A DNA stretch of 64,000 bases from Cadophora sp. MPI-SDFR-AT-0126 (GCA_020747065.1 JAGMVK010000005.1:1860001-1924000), one strand, 5' to 3'; shown: positions 48,248 to 61,159, counted from the first letter of the stretch. Numbers and translations: made by a program. Notes: generated by a model from the letters alone, not told the origin.

Positions 48248-50960
48248 ATGGCCGCTACGACAATCATCACAAACCCTCAGCCGCTTGCGACCACGTCCGA
48301 ATCTCGCCAGAATCATCTTAACAGAACATCATTCTCTACTGCTGGCGGCGCATACAACGAGGAATCGCAGTTGACTCGACCGACTCCACAAATGTCGTTC
48401 AGTATGAGCCAGGGCTCTCAGGGCAGTGGGCTCATGATGCAGCCCGGTGGAGTTTTTCGACAGTATGACAGTAGCAGTGGAATTCACCAAAGGAATTCTG
48501 CACCACAGATATACTCGGTGAGGATAAATATCTTCAGGAAAAGGGTTCCCGCTAACGCAGACAGGCCATATATTCAGGGGTAGATGTGTACGAAATGGAA
48601 GTCAATGGTATCGCTGTGATGCGCCGACGCAAGGATAGCTGGTTAAATGCAACGCAGATATTGAAAGTGGCCGGAATTGAGAAGGGAAAGCGCACAAAGG
48701 TTCTGGAGAAAGAGATCTTGATAGGAGAACATGAGAAGGTCCAAGGTGGCTACGGCAAATACCAAGGAACATGGATCAAGTTCGAGCGAGGACTAGAGTT
48801 CTGCAGACAGTATGGCGTAGAAGAGCTGCTTCGTCCGCTCTTGACCTATGACATGGGTCAAGATGGAGGAATTGCGGGAAGGGGTGGGATTGATACTCCT
48901 ACCAAAGAGCAAGCAATGGCAGCGCAGCGGAAAAGGCTGTATAACTCAGGGGTTGAAAGTCGGGAGCGTGGGCAATCCGGCACCTTTTTTAAGAACATTT
49001 CGAGTACTGCTTCGCATGCGGTTGCAGCTATCAGCAAGGCCCGCTTCGATTCACCAGTACCACGAATGAGGAATGGCAATCCAGCGAGTCGGCCCGCCAG
49101 CTTCAGCAGGCAATCTTCACAGCAACATCTTGGTTCTCAAGAGAACGCATACCCAGGTGGCTCACAACAAAGCATGCAAAGCTTTGCTTCAGCTGACAGC
49201 TTCGCCGTGAGTGGGCAACCTGATTCGGCGTACGCCACACAGTTTTCGCATACCGGGCGTGATGATACGCGCGGAGACTTTGAAGAGCCACCAAGAAAGA
49301 GGATTCGTCATTCTCCGAGTATAAATGGTCAATACCTGGATGACAGCTACCTCAACATGTCAATGCGGGAGGTCTCACCAACCGAACCAAACGAGTCCTT
49401 TGTTTACCACAATCAGCACATGCAAATCGAAGGTGGTAATTTTCCCCTGGCGCCTCTTCCAATGCCCTCAAATCTTCAAGGCAGCGCGAAGAAGGACCTC
49501 CTCATGTCGCTGTTCACTACCCAGGAAGACTTCACTAATCACAAAGCGTTCCAAACCTTGACTGCTGAAGATCTTGACACACCAATCGACGCCAGCTGCA
49601 ATACAGCCTTGATCTGGGCTGCTACGCTTGCTCGAGTCAATCTCCTCAAGGCTTTGATTTCACATGGCGCAAGCATATTCAGGGTGAACTCGTCCGGTGA
49701 AACAGCTTTGATGCGATCATCTTTGGTCACCAACAATCTTGAAGCCGGCAGCTTCGCAGACATACTCGAACTTCTAGGCCCAAGTATTGAGATCAGAGAC
49801 TCGCGAGGTCGAACTGTACTTCACCACATTGCTGTCACTTCAGCTGTCAAGGGAAGAAGCCAGGCGAGCAAATACCATCTAGAAACACTCCTCGAGTTCG
49901 TTGTTCGGCAAGGAAGTGCGCCAAATAGTCAACAATCATTCTCCAACGCTCCAGCACCGTTGAAGACACTTGGGATCGGCCGCTTCATGTCCGAGGTTGT
50001 CAACATTCAAGACAGATCCGGCGACACAGCCTTGAACATTGCGTCTAGAATCGGCAACCGCAGTATCATATCTCAACTAATTGAGGTCGGTGCGGACGCA
50101 TCAATTGCTAATCGGTCGAATCTAAGCCCGATGGATTTCGGTGTTGGTGACCCAGCAGAATTCGAGCGCCGTCCAGGTGAAGAACGGGTCCAAAATAAGT
50201 CTATGAGTAATGAGAGGAAAGAGAGCAGTAGTGAGATCATCAATTGTGAGAGCTGACTTACCCATTTGTCCTTGCTTATCTAACCTGTACAGCCATTACA
50301 ACACTGCTAAATCAAACGGAAAGCGAGTTCAGCAAAGAGATTGATAAAAAGCAAGCCGTTATCGACGATCTACATGCTCAGCTTCGAGATGCTTCAGGAG
50401 AGTTGGGAGACCAGCGAAGACGAGTCGAGATTCTACAGGCAGAGGCCAAGGAGCGAGATGCTCGCAAGACCAAGACTGCCAACCTGCGGAGAGCGTATGA
50501 TGAGGAACGAGCACGCTTGTCACATATGCAATCACAATATGGTCAGATGAATGGCGAGGTCGAGATGCAATTAGGCGATGCAGATAAGGGTCTCACCATC
50601 AGTGATCAAGCGTCCTCGATTCTTTCAAGAATAAGCGTCAGCCCTCATCAGCCTTTGGTTATCGATCGAACAGACCGGCAAGCTCTCTCTTCCTCACTTC
50701 CACCAGCTCACGTCCTTCGGGCTCGACTCAATGCCTACAGAGCGGTCAATCAAGAATTAGATGAAAATGTTCGGGATCTTCAAAGCAAGAGCTCCGAGCT
50801 TGCGAGAAAGTACCGCCAAATCATCAGCCTATGCACCAACACACCTGAATCAAATGTCGACAACGTCATAGATAACCTGACGAGAGCAGTCGAGAGCGAG
50901 CAAAATGATGTCGAGTTGACAAGAGTCAGAGAGTTTCTGCAGAGAGTGGAGGGTGTTTAG
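48248..50960 (+). CDS. APSES/KilA-N plus ankyrin transcription factor (Mbp1-like)
   Basis: Exons 48248-48517, 48565-50245 and 50293-50960, 872 residues. The APSES (KilA-N) DNA-binding domain lies at residues ~88-190: QIYSAIYSGVDVYEMEV, RRKDSWLNATQILKVAG, KGKRTKVLEKEI and KYQGTWIKFERGLEF. It follows a Ser/Gln-rich N-terminus of ~85 residues. Next come a disordered region with a basic cluster (PPRKRIRHSPS), then ankyrin repeats at ~435-640 (DTPIDASCNTALIWAA, RDSRGRTVLHHIAV, NIQDRSGDTALNIASRIGN), then a C-terminal coiled coil. This is the layout of Mbp1/Swi4-type subunits of MBF/SBF, which switch on G1/S genes in the nucleus. The start at 48248 is the first ATG in frame. The two MCB boxes upstream suggest self-control. 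Confidence 0.93.
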
Positions 50961-51606
50961 GTGCCGCAGTGATGATAATGACGATGGTCTGCATTGCGAG
51001 GCGAACGGGACTCTTGAACATATGGCTAGTCAGAGGGCGCATTTGTGATGTATATTGATCTGTTTCGGTTATTCGGTGCATTGGTTTACGGTTCGTGTAT
51101 TTTAAATCGGGTTGGGTACACTTGCGCCTCTTGAGAATTATCTTAGGTTCGCTGAATGGCCACAATAAGAAAGTATCAAATATTAATGATCTATGGTGGC
51201 GTGAAGAGCATACATCTGGTGCCATATCTCCAGACGTGGACGGAGACTGTCAGCGCAGTGCTCGGCATAGGCAGCTCCCTTGGCTGTGGTAACTCCCTCA
51301 AGTGAGGCTTGCTTGTCTTGCTTGTTTTCACTACCGTACTCTGATTTCAAGACCTGATTTCTCACCATTCCAATGTCTCGAATCACGGTCTACATCCAAG
51401 ACTAGGTACACACCCAAGAAACAGTGTTGATATTCAGAAGTCTTCTACTCTACAATCTGCCAACAAGTTGCCTAGGTAGCCCTTGGATAACTTAAAGCAA
51501 TCCGTATTCAAGACAACCTACGACGCATACCTGCCTCTTACATTACGAAATATTCTCCCACCATCCCCGCTCTCCTTACCACTGCACCCGTTCCCTTCCG
51601 CCCGCT
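50961..51606. other. Convergent 3' region
   Basis: About 650 nt between the stops of the Mbp1-like and DUF1996 genes. No gene or repeat is recognised. Confidence 0.5.
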
Positions 51607-52928
51607 TCAAGCGTACTGAGCTTGATGTCCACCAGGTAGCTCTTTCAGCCCTATTTACAACTTTTGTCAGCAATAATTCAAGCAAGCAAGATGCCAACTC
51701 GGAAAGGGGTTAGGACACTTACACCCATCAACGGGCTCATCCACGACCGACTTCTGCACGCACTTATTCATCGCAGCATTATTCTGCGTTTTGGGGTTCG
51801 CCTTCGGGCAGTTCACCACGCACGGCGTATCCATGAGCCTCTGAAGCGAATCGCCTTTCCAGCCAAACACGTAGTCGGCATGGTTCGCATAGCCTGTTGC
51901 GTCGCCGAAGCTCCATGTGAAGGGCTGGCTGCCGTCAGCGGGCCAGTCGGCTTTGTTGTTGAATTTCGAGGTGTCCCAGACGACTTCGAAGAGCACTTGG
52001 GGCATGCGGACAGGGTGTGTGGCGGGGCAGGGGCCTTGAGATTCGAAGGTGCCGGATTCGGGGTAGGACATGTGTGACTATTTTCACAATCAGTCTATCA
52101 CTTTCATGAGTGGAATAAAGGTTGATGGATGATAGGATTCATACCATGTGGTCAGGACTGTCGAGATTGACACCATCCCAGCATGTGGGGAAGCGTTGAT
52201 TGACCATGATACCATATGCACATGGCTTTGAAGGGAACTCGAGAGTTTCCGGCTCGCGAGTACCGGTGTTTGCCATGCAGGTGTATGTCAGCTGGCGGAA
52301 GTTCTCCATAGCTTTCTTGGTGCGAGCATTGACGTCGCCGACGAACATGCGGAAGCCCTTGTTGCCTGTTAGTACTAGTCGGGAATGGACAGATCTCGAG
52401 ATTGACTGCTTGAGGAGAAAAAAAAGGGGACGATGATGGGCAAGTGACCTACAGGCTTGAAAGCCGTGACCTTGGACTTCTGTTCTTGGTCATAAAGAGC
52501 ATCCTGCATATAATACACAGTAATACCTCCCGTAGCGCCACTGATCTGGGAGATCTGAGGAACACGCTTGTACGTGCCATTTCTCGCGCGGAAATACAGA
52601 ACTGCAGTCCAGTAGTTCGAGAAATCTTCTGCAAAGGAACAAGTTGTGCATGTTGACTCGCCGGGCATGTCTTTACTTGGGGCCATGGAGGCGTTGAAGG
52701 AGTTCTGGGTTTATTAGTTGAGGACTTTTGGAATAGTGGAGGACGGTTAGGAAGTGAGATGTAGGTACGCACTCCGCCCACGATCTGATGAAGATGGGGT
52801 GATGGGATAGAGCCCGGAGCTACAAGCGGGTCAAGTCTCTCGACTACCAGCTGCGAGCATTGGAAGCGAAGAAGAGCACTGCTCAGTGGAGCAAGTGCTC
52901 CCAGAGCAAGAAGTGTAAACCACTTCAT
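51607..52928 (-). CDS. Secreted DUF1996 protein
   Basis: Exons (minus strand): 52928-52773, 52704-52453, 52357-52145, 52077-51723 and 51650-51607, all in phase, 339 residues. The N-terminal MKWFTLLALGALAPLSSAL is a signal peptide. The DUF1996 core begins with LLRFQCSQLVVERLDPL and HLHQIVGG (~49), then continues with TCTTCSFAEDFSNYWTAVLYF, NGTYKRVPQ, GFRMFVGD, CWDGVNLDSPDHMSHMSYP and PVRMPQVLFEVVWDTSKF, and ends in LKELPGGHQAQYA. This is a complete single-domain family member. The family is secreted and fungus-specific, sometimes fused to WSC domains; its biochemical role is not established, although the conserved His, Trp and Asp suggest carbohydrate or metal binding. About 13 Cys point to disulfides. 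The last 44-nt exon is short, but it restores the family's usual Leu-Pro-Gly ending. Confidence 0.9.
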
Positions 52929-54023
52929 CCTGCGTTTCGAATCTTCTTCCTTTCTTCAACCTCAACTTTTGGAAAGTCAACAATGTTGGCAGATGGTAGC
53001 AATAAAACTAATGACGGTCTTGGATGTCATTCAAGTCGTCGGGGAGGAAGTGCATGGCCTTTTAATTGTTTGCGGAGGGAATCTGGATGCTGGGTCCTTG
53101 AGCCGTGACAGGGGCGCTCTGAGGAGGGATGCGAGATCTCGGCTAATGTGTAAATATCGACTTTGACTTACTGCTGCTTAATTTAATTTTCGTTCACACA
53201 ACTCGAACCGGCAAACAAACTATCGACACTTATTTCGCTTGTTCATTCATGTACCAAGATACCTTGAAGTTCTTGATGGAGACTCGGCTTCATAACTCGA
53301 TGTCTTTGGAGACTTACCTGTTGCTAGCATGTCATGAAAATTTGATCCAACAGTAGTAGCATATATTCCGGCTGGCAATACTTAAGTTTTGACTTCGGTC
53401 GAGGCTCGGAAGTGGGTGTTGACTGTGTCAATTGCAAGTAAATACAACGAGCAACAAACATGTCTCCTCCAAATGCCGGAAGAGCATCGCACTCAGGTTT
53501 TCGTACAACAACGCAAGAAAATTGGCGAAGAACGCGGAGACGAATGAGAAAGCGCAAAGCCAAGTGCCGATGACACAGATAAACGCATCAATAAATAATA
53601 GCTGTGTGGGGTACCATCGGCAATGTGGCTAAACAGCTGCCAAGACTCTGACGGTACTTGTTGTACCTCTGAATGTTCTACCAAAATAAGCGAGTGTTTG
53701 TGTACCTTCTCTGCTTCTCTCTTGTGATCCCTGCTTATCCACAGTAGGTCAATATATCGAAACTTCAAAACCGCCGGCTATGCTTATTTGCTTCCAAGCC
53801 ATGTGGTCATCCCAGATTGAACATGAGATGGCAGTTGCTTGTGCGGGGAGGGAAAAGGAGATGCCGGCTGCGAGGCTATGGACGCCATAAAACCGCATTC
53901 ATCCCATGTGCGTTCGGGGAACCTCCTTTCGCCCAAACTTCAGTCCCGATCCTAAGTTTAATCCCAATTTCGAACCTCAATTCGCATCTTGCCACTTCGC
54001 GCAACTCAATTCACAAAGTCAAC
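52929..54023. other. Divergent promoter region of two secreted-protein genes
   Basis: About 1.1 kb between the starts of the DUF1996 gene and the small Cys-rich protein gene. No supported ORF. Confidence 0.45.
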
Positions 54024-54357
54024 ATGCGCATCCCGTCCTCCATCACGATCCTCGCGCTCTCCGCCTCTGCTACCTTTGCAGCCGTCTGCGAAGTCAACAG
54101 CGATAATTGCAGAGCTGTCATAAATGCGAGCGCGTGCTTTAATAAGTACATGACAGGAACGAATGTTAACAACATTCTGAGCTGTCTTACAGGGACGGAG
54201 GGAACTGCGACGAATAAGGAGAAGGTATGTAGACCAGAAAGGATTAGCGTGGGACTTGGTGTGACGACGGTGCTGATATTCGGATCAGATGTGTTCTTGT
54301 ACGGGATGTGTCGCTCCTGTTATGACAAACTTCTTGACCAAGAATAAGGTGTGTTAG
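54024..54357 (+). CDS. Small secreted cysteine-rich protein (8 Cys)
   Basis: Exons 54024-54224 and 54289-54357 (64-nt intron, GTATGT...TCAG), 89 residues. The N-terminal MRIPSSITILALSASATFA is a clear signal peptide with a likely cut after Ala 19-20. The mature ~69 residues hold eight cysteines (in VC, NC, AC, SC, MC, SC, GC and a final VC), an even number that suits four disulfides. Reading through the intron instead gives a longer tail and loses the last four Cys, so the spliced model is preferred. No family is recognised; it is not an obvious hydrophobin or CFEM protein. The size, secretion and Cys content are those of apoplastic effector-like or antimicrobial small proteins, which is inference only. 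Confidence 0.7.
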
Positions 54358-55083
54358 ATTTGGCTGGACAGAGAAAGGGGGGAAGATTTATGAGAAGAGT
54401 GAAGATGAGGTAGCGAACAAGAGGTAGGGTGACGGAGTCAGATAACTTTTTGCTCGCTGAGGCTCCGGATATTGGAGATATTGTACAATGTTATATCAAA
54501 AAATGCTTTAACCACATCTGTTCAATCCAAATCGACATTCAGTAATCTGATAATTGCATGCCGGCATATGTATCGAGTCCGAAACATAGCCACTTCCTAT
54601 CCTCCTCAAATTTCTGATATCACAATTTGAACATGAATGCCAAGCATATCCTCAGGGAGACCCAAGGCGCCGCATCCTCAACCGGCAAGAATATTCTTCC
54701 ATCCGGGAATGTGCGCTGACGGAGAAGGGAGATGAAGAGACTGGTCAAGTATCTGAGGACGAGAGTGAGTAATTTGAGAGAAATAGGGACCGCGGCAAAA
54801 CTGGATGAAGAACTTTAGATACCTGCCGAGAAATAATTTTTGTTTCACAGTACTCAAGTCAGAAGTAGCTTTGCCCGTAGTACAAGCTCGGAACGGGCAA
54901 TTATGAGTCCGTGGCTCAAGTGAATTGAATCACAGTGCTGCAAATTTGGAATCATCGACTACGAATTATCTTGAGACCATATAATTACTCATGAGCTAGG
55001 CTTCAATTTTATATATATATGCTCATCTTAATTACTTTGGTTCCAACACCCCTCTCCTTTGAAATTGGGATTCTCAGTCCAAA
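54358..55083. other. Intergenic, nothing recognised
   Basis: About 725 nt, AT-rich near 55005-55020 (TATATATA). One lone ATCTGATAA lies at 54545-54553, about what chance predicts for a window this size. Confidence 0.4.
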
Positions 55084-57088
55084 ATGTCCTTCATAGCCGT
55101 TCCAACCTCTCTAGCGGCAGAGCCATGTCAGAAACTACCCAACTTAAAAGTATGTATCGTCGGAGCTGGAATTTCTGGGCTTTATATAGCCATAATACTT
55201 GAGTTTCTCAAGGTCCCTGGCCTTGAGCGTGAGATACTCGAGTTTTCAAACCGCGTTGGAGGTCGCATCTATACCCATCACTTCACCCAAGAGAGGCATC
55301 AGTATTATGATGTCAGTGGAATGCGATATCCACGCATTCCACTGATGAAGTGGTATGCTTAAGTCTCCAAGTTCAGAGCTCTATTGAAAGTGTCACAGAC
55401 TTTTCGATCTTTTCCGGCGCATCGGGGTTGACGACCGACTCATGAAATAGTACGTCCCCACGTCGCACTCATTCACCATACCTTCTAGGCAGTGTCAGTT
55501 GCTTCAAAAGCAGTTCTGTACTCGGCTGACTCGATCTGGGGCAGTTACCATGATGATATCGATGGTGTGCGAAATACGACAGAACTTTATAATAACATTC
55601 TCAGTAACGCCAACTCCAACACAATCATCTACTAAGGGAGAACCTGCATCTCTTCCGAAACAACTTGAACGTGTTGATATTTTCAAGGTCGGCAGTAGGA
55701 GTGGTGGACTGGTACCGGAAAATAACGTCACAAAAGGAGCAGCCAAAATAATGGATGAGATCTACAATCCATTCAAGCTAGCTCTTGATGACAATTTTCG
55801 AGAGGGTTGGCAAACGTTGATAAAAGAAGACTCTTTTTCTACCCGTCAGATCCTTCGTCGAAATTTGTAAGTAAATCATCACTCACTAAGGTTCTGCTGA
55901 CTTATCAGTCAATACGGACACAACGATACTATCTAATGGCTTGACACGATGACGTGGTGGGTTTCTCCTCTCTGTGTAAATACTGATTATCTGACCCTTC
56001 CGAAGTGCTTCCAACACCCTTGACCATGGTTTCACCGATAACCTGATGGACAACTATATCTCTTCTGTTCCGGACGTTGTGGTTGACGGTGACGCTGAGT
56101 CTGCATCGAAGGCGGTTCTGAAGTTATCATCGACGCCATGCAGGATCAAGTTAACGTCAGACCACAGCTCGAGAAACGGGAGAAACGGGTCACAGCCATT
56201 TCTATAGATCGCACCACTGATGATTTAGATACTGGGATGCTAGTCCAAGTTTCAGGTGAAGACAACACTCGCCGATACTCCACGGTATTTAATACCACCA
56301 CCCTCGCTTGTGCTCAACGTATGGATCTACGTGGTGCGGGCCTTTCTTTCGCTCAAAATGAAGCCACTCGAGTCCTCAAATACGATACTTCATGCAAGAT
56401 CGCAATGCGAGTCAAGACCAATTGGTGGAAAAAGGCTGGAATTATTGGCGGGGAGGCAGCTACCGACCTTCCCATTCGGCTATGTGTCTACCCTTCATAC
56501 AACATCGATGATGACCCCAACCAGCCTGCTGTCCTGCTCTGTTCATATACATGGTCTCAGGATGCTCAAAGAATGGGTTCGCTTATTGGGCATGATGGGA
56601 AAGGGAAGACCGATGAGCTTTTGGATCTGTGTATCAGGAACTTCGCTCAGCTTCATGCGAATATCATCACCGAATCTGAGATACGAAAATAGTTCCTGGA
56701 GTATCATGCTTATAACTGGGGCGCTGACCCAAACATGTCAGGTGGCGTTGCGATGTTCGCCCCGGGGCAGGTTCAGCGCATGATTCAACGACTCACTCGT
56801 CCTTGTGCGAATGGCAATCTGCATTTTGTCGGCGAAGGTACGTCCGACAATGAATAAAAAAGAAATGATAGTGGGATTTTCTGACTTTATCATACAGCTA
56901 CCAGCACAACACATGCATGGCTTCTGAGAGCTCTAAAGACGGCTTGGAGGGGAGTCTACCACTTTCTGCAAAAACAGGAAAGTTTGGGAAAACCGTCCCA
57001 AGACTTCTGGCAAGCCAAAATAGATGCATTGATATTGGAATTTGGCAAGCCTGAGGAGTTTGACGTCTTAGAGCCATGGACCATATGA
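55084..57088 (+). pseudogene. Decayed L-amino-acid oxidase (FAD amine oxidase family)
   Basis: Family blocks occur in the right order: FAD site CIVGAGISGLYIA with NRVGGRIYTHHF, then GMRYPRIPLM, FREGWQTLIKEDSFSTR, WLDTMT, IEGGSEVIIDAM, AYNWGADPNMSGGVAMFAPGQ, LHFVGEG and a last exon beginning TSTTHAWLLRALKTAWRG. Remnant introns are still visible, for example 55353-55398, around 55868-55905 and 56837-56896. At least four lesions are seen: a TGA formed across the first splice (55351-55352 joined to 55399), a frame change between ~55600 and 55670, TAA at 55934-55936 where the family has an acidic residue before WL, and TAG at 56690-56692. It is unrelated to the intact amine oxidase at 42.8 kb beyond the superfamily. 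An intact gene would deaminate L-amino acids with hydrogen peroxide release. Confidence 0.8.
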
Positions 57089-58305
57089 ATATCTTGATCA
57101 TGAAGCGGTTAGCAACGGTGGATGTTATCTTGAGGATATAATCAGGATATAGGGGGCTGATCGTCTGTCAGTGGCATTGTGTTCATGACGATTCATAACA
57201 ACGTTGTTTACAGTACGTAGTACCTAAAGTTCTCGTGGTCTACTCAACAATTCGCGGTTTCAGTTTCAAAATCTCTGGCGGCGCTTCCAGTAGGTTCACT
57301 CGAATTTCCTTGTAAAAATCTGTGTTCCTCCATCGCAATATTCATTCCCAGTACCAGTAACCTCAAAAGGCTGACGTCAGCATGAAAGTTTAATCTGTTA
57401 GATGGTAAGGTGTAATTGAGCCAATGCCGCTGTGCGGTCCTGGGCCAAGGATAATTGTGCCGACCCCTCCCAGAGTCTTTAGCATGTGTTTTACTTCAAA
57501 ATGTCTGCTTGTATCAGACGAGGCTTAAATTTAACACGCCTTCAGCTTTAGATATGGCTTTTCTGGTGAATTTCGTGGAGCGGAATTATTGCGGATAGAC
57601 CACAAGGAGGACGGGTTTGGTCACGTAGATCTTGGCTTAGGGTGTCGCGGTCGATTTTTATGGGCCAGAGGACCAGAGAGAAGTTGAATGCGGCTTGATG
57701 AAGTAGAGAGACGTGGCAATTGTCGTTTCCTTTTGGTCTTAAGCTTACGAATCTTCAGTTTTTGTCAAAATTATGGCACACACCCAACCGTTGCATGTAC
57801 GGTCATGCCATTAAACCAGTTGAAAAGTGAATGGCCGGAAGGTTTAACACGTTCATTTCTCCGGGGCAAGTCCAGCGCATCAGCCTCAACGACGTCGGAC
57901 AATAGAGCTGGTTTGAAATCAACGTATCTAAATTTGTAGCCACTTGTTAATGTTCCGCATGAGTCGTGAACTTGGCTCGGGTATCCGCACATCCTGCACG
58001 AAGAAGCCGCAGGAGAGCGGGCGGAGTCCGGCGGAACAGCTTGTTGTTTGGAAGCTAAAGTTTAAGCGAGCTTGGAAACTCCGCAAATCCGGAGGGCTAA
58101 GTAAACAACACGTGGACGGACGAGGTACAGTTTCAGCGTGCTCACTAATTGATAGTTAACGCCTATAAAATGACACTTCTCTCCCAGAAAAGATCTCAAT
58201 TTCAAGCACATCGAGCACAACTTCACTTCAATCTCTACCTTTGTACAGAAACATTCTCTGGCTTACTTGGGATCGCGGCTCATTTCAGCAGGATAGCAGC
58301 AAACT
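57089..58305. other. Intergenic, nothing recognised
   Basis: About 1.2 kb with only short frames. I see no transposon ends, RNA gene or coding signal. The last ~250 nt presumably hold the promoter of the small NTF2-like gene. Confidence 0.4.
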
Positions 58306-58762
58306 ATGGCAGCTCAACAGCAAACCCTCGGGGAGTGGGTTACAGAGCTCAATGATACATTGTTCATCCAGCCAGATGATGAAATCGCCCTCAAAGCCGT
58401 CAACGAAAAGGTTCATCCAAGCCTCGTTGTGAAGTACGTGAATCTCACTGCCTAGATGAAGGTACCCGTGACGCTGACACACTTTTAGAATCAATCATGC
58501 TGTGTATAGCTATGATCAATTCAAGCCTGGCCTTCAGTACGCTCGCAGTGCTAGTAAATCAATTCAGGACGAATTCTCTGTCATTCTCCAGTGGGAGAAT
58601 ACCGAAAAGCCGGACGGCGTGGTGGCAGTCCTTAGTAAATGGACGACGGTAGACAAAGCTACGGGGAAAGAGACTAAGAAGTCCAATGTGATCCTCTGGG
58701 AGGTGAAATTTATAGATGGAAAGAGAATGCTTACTGGCCAGACAGAGGTCGAGACTGTGTAA
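58306..58762 (+). CDS. Small SnoaL/NTF2-like protein
   Basis: Exons 58306-58433 and 58489-58762, 133 residues. The N-terminus (QQTLGEWVTELNDTLF) forms a helix. It is followed by a curved-sheet pattern with alternating hydrophobics (FSVILQWENTEKPDGVVAVLSKWTTVDKATGKETKKSNVILWEVKFIDGKRMLTGQTEV, quoted here in outline as WENTEKPDG, VVAVLSKWTTVD and VILWEVKFIDGKRML). This is the usual look of SnoaL/NTF2-fold proteins of ~130 residues. There is no signal peptide, and catalytic residues cannot be assigned. The family call rests on fold-like pattern, not a diagnostic motif. The role is unknown. Confidence 0.65.
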
Positions 58763-61159
58763 AGTTGGACTCGGCTATTCGAGGACTACTACAATCGTTA
58801 AGGAGATGTCTTAGCGAGGCAATATAGTCTAGCTCGGGATGGAATTAGCACACGACGTTCACATCACAAATACATGTTTCGGTCATCAAGTATATGTAAG
58901 TGGACGAGGTGTGAGAAGATCCAAGAGTGAGCGAGCTTGTAGTACAACTTATAATTTGTCACAGATAAAATGAGGCACACCACAGAAAGCAAGTAAGTGC
59001 TGCATTCTAATAAGAATCCAACATGGAGCGCATGTCATATAGCGAAAGACCTCAAAAAAAGTGTGACACTGATCAATGACCCGTGCAAGAAGCACAAGAC
59101 TCAACATCCAAGAAATGCCCACATGAAAACAATACACAATTCCCAAGTAAATTGCAGGGCTTCAGAGAAGTATACCAGATCTTTCAGTGGGTAGCGAATG
59201 ATATGAGAATATGTCTACTTTAGTTGAATAGCTTTGATATCATGCCGATCGATGCCTTTCAGGAAACTTGAAGCAATGCGCATTCAGCTCGTGAACCCCA
59301 CAGATCAAGCCCGGTCACTTCTTCATCATGCCAATTCTTCTTGGAATTGATGACTTGTCTTTCTGTTTCTCATTACCTCATTGAATTCCCGACCCCTCTT
59401 TCTGGTCTTGGTTGAGATTTCATGATCTGACGACACGATATCCGGATATATTAGCAAGTAAATGCCTCATGCAAGAAGCGGGGAGACGGCAGAGAGGCGC
59501 TAGAAACACTCTTATCTCTGTACAACTTCTAGAAGAATTCCATTTGTGGTATGATCTGCATGCACGAAGCTGATTCTGCAGCTTTCGATTGTCATGTTGC
59601 AATCGGCAAGCCAAAAGAAAGGAGCCGGCCATTTCGAATCACGCTAGAACGTGGTCTTAGGCCGTGTGTCCTTCTAGAAACCTTCCTATCTCGGTATAGG
59701 TTATATTCGGAAGTCTGCAATGTCATCGCTGACTATCGAATGGCGCGATAAGGATGTCGTGTTGAGTGGTGCTGGGTATGGTGTTATTGAGTGAAGCCAA
59801 CAAACAAGGTCGAAGCTGTCAGGGGTATCAGTGTAGCGTCGAAGGGAGAAAGCTTCTAGGGCGGGGCTAGAAGGCTTCGCTGAATCTAATATTTCAGCGA
59901 TTGGCTTTCGCAGACCCCAGAGGGCTGCTACAACAAGGATGATTCGGGTTTCTCTGCGGGGTGGCTGGGTGGGTTTCTCCCCGCGATTTGTGTCTGGCGA
60001 AGAGATGAGACTGTGGAGCCGGCCTTTGAGTTTTGGATGCTTGCAGACGCCGACGGCTTGACGATGCTTGTTTATGCCTCACGTCGGCTTGCGATAATGC
60101 AGATACCTATATCGCATGATAGGCATCAATGTTTCGAGGACATACAGGAAAAGCACATCATGGTTGGGATTCAAAGTAACGTCCTGAGATGCCTACCAAA
60201 TGGCGAGTCAGTCAGTCGTCAAAGCCAGGGTTTTGATTCAGGTGTGTCGGTTGTGATCACAAAGTGATCAGTGGAACTGACAAACGACGGGCATGAAGAA
60301 CACGTATTTTCTCAACAAAGGGAGCCTGCACCACAGATTTGGAGACACCAGGCCCGTATGGAGTCTGCTCCACCTCACCAACAATCTAGATGCCTTGCAA
60401 AGGTCCAAAGACGCCTCTGTGGATAACCTCAAATCTCAGCCCGATCACTTGAGGCTTGAAATGCATAAGAGGTGGGACTTAGTAGTGGGGTGACGGTGGA
60501 CGCCGGGAATTCTCCATGTCCACAATAGCCCCGAGAGACAAGGATTGACGGCTTCATGAGCTTGATTGATTGAGGCCGAGGACATCAAGCTTTGAATTTG
60601 GCCTCGCTAGCAGTGGCTTTCAGAAGAAGCTCCGTGGCTTGAGACTCAAGAGTTGTGATTGGATACATGCAGACTAGGGGTAAGTGGCCCAGAAGATCTG
60701 CATTGTGAATACCAACTTCGGCCATTCTCTCGGTCACTAGCAGGGCCATTCAATGATGGTTACTGGAAATTCTGAGTTAGACCAACCAGCCAATGGCACT
60801 AAGTGTGACTAGCTTCCAGATTTTGAGTTCGAGAAGCCACTGCCGACAAGCCACCACTACTAGGACTAATTGAATGGCTCCTAGTTCATCCTGGTATTTG
60901 CATGGAAAGTTGACCGATCGAAACTTCAACTGTCTGGGGGAATCCAGACGCGCAATATCCACAGTGAACTACGGGTTGGGGAAGGAGCCCTGGGGTCTGG
61001 AGAGGGGGATCTTCAAGGACAAAATCTATAAAGTTGGGATGCCCAGCATCCAGCAACCGAACATCGACAACATCATCTCTTCTCTCATTCAACAGAAGAC
61101 TCAAGAATTAGACAGTCTTTATCTTTCAAGCCCGTCACTTCTTCATCAATACCTTCACA
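58763..61159. other. Long intergenic region, nothing recognised
   Basis: About 2.4 kb, the largest gap in the window. All frames are short, and none shows a domain or coherent splice pattern. I see no transposon terminal repeats or tRNA. A decayed gene or element too old to recognise by eye is possible. Confidence 0.4.

Noticed and set aside
54545..54553. Eighth ATCTGATAA motif as an iron-regulated site
   Set aside because: A single copy in 64 kb is what chance predicts, and no iron gene is adjacent.
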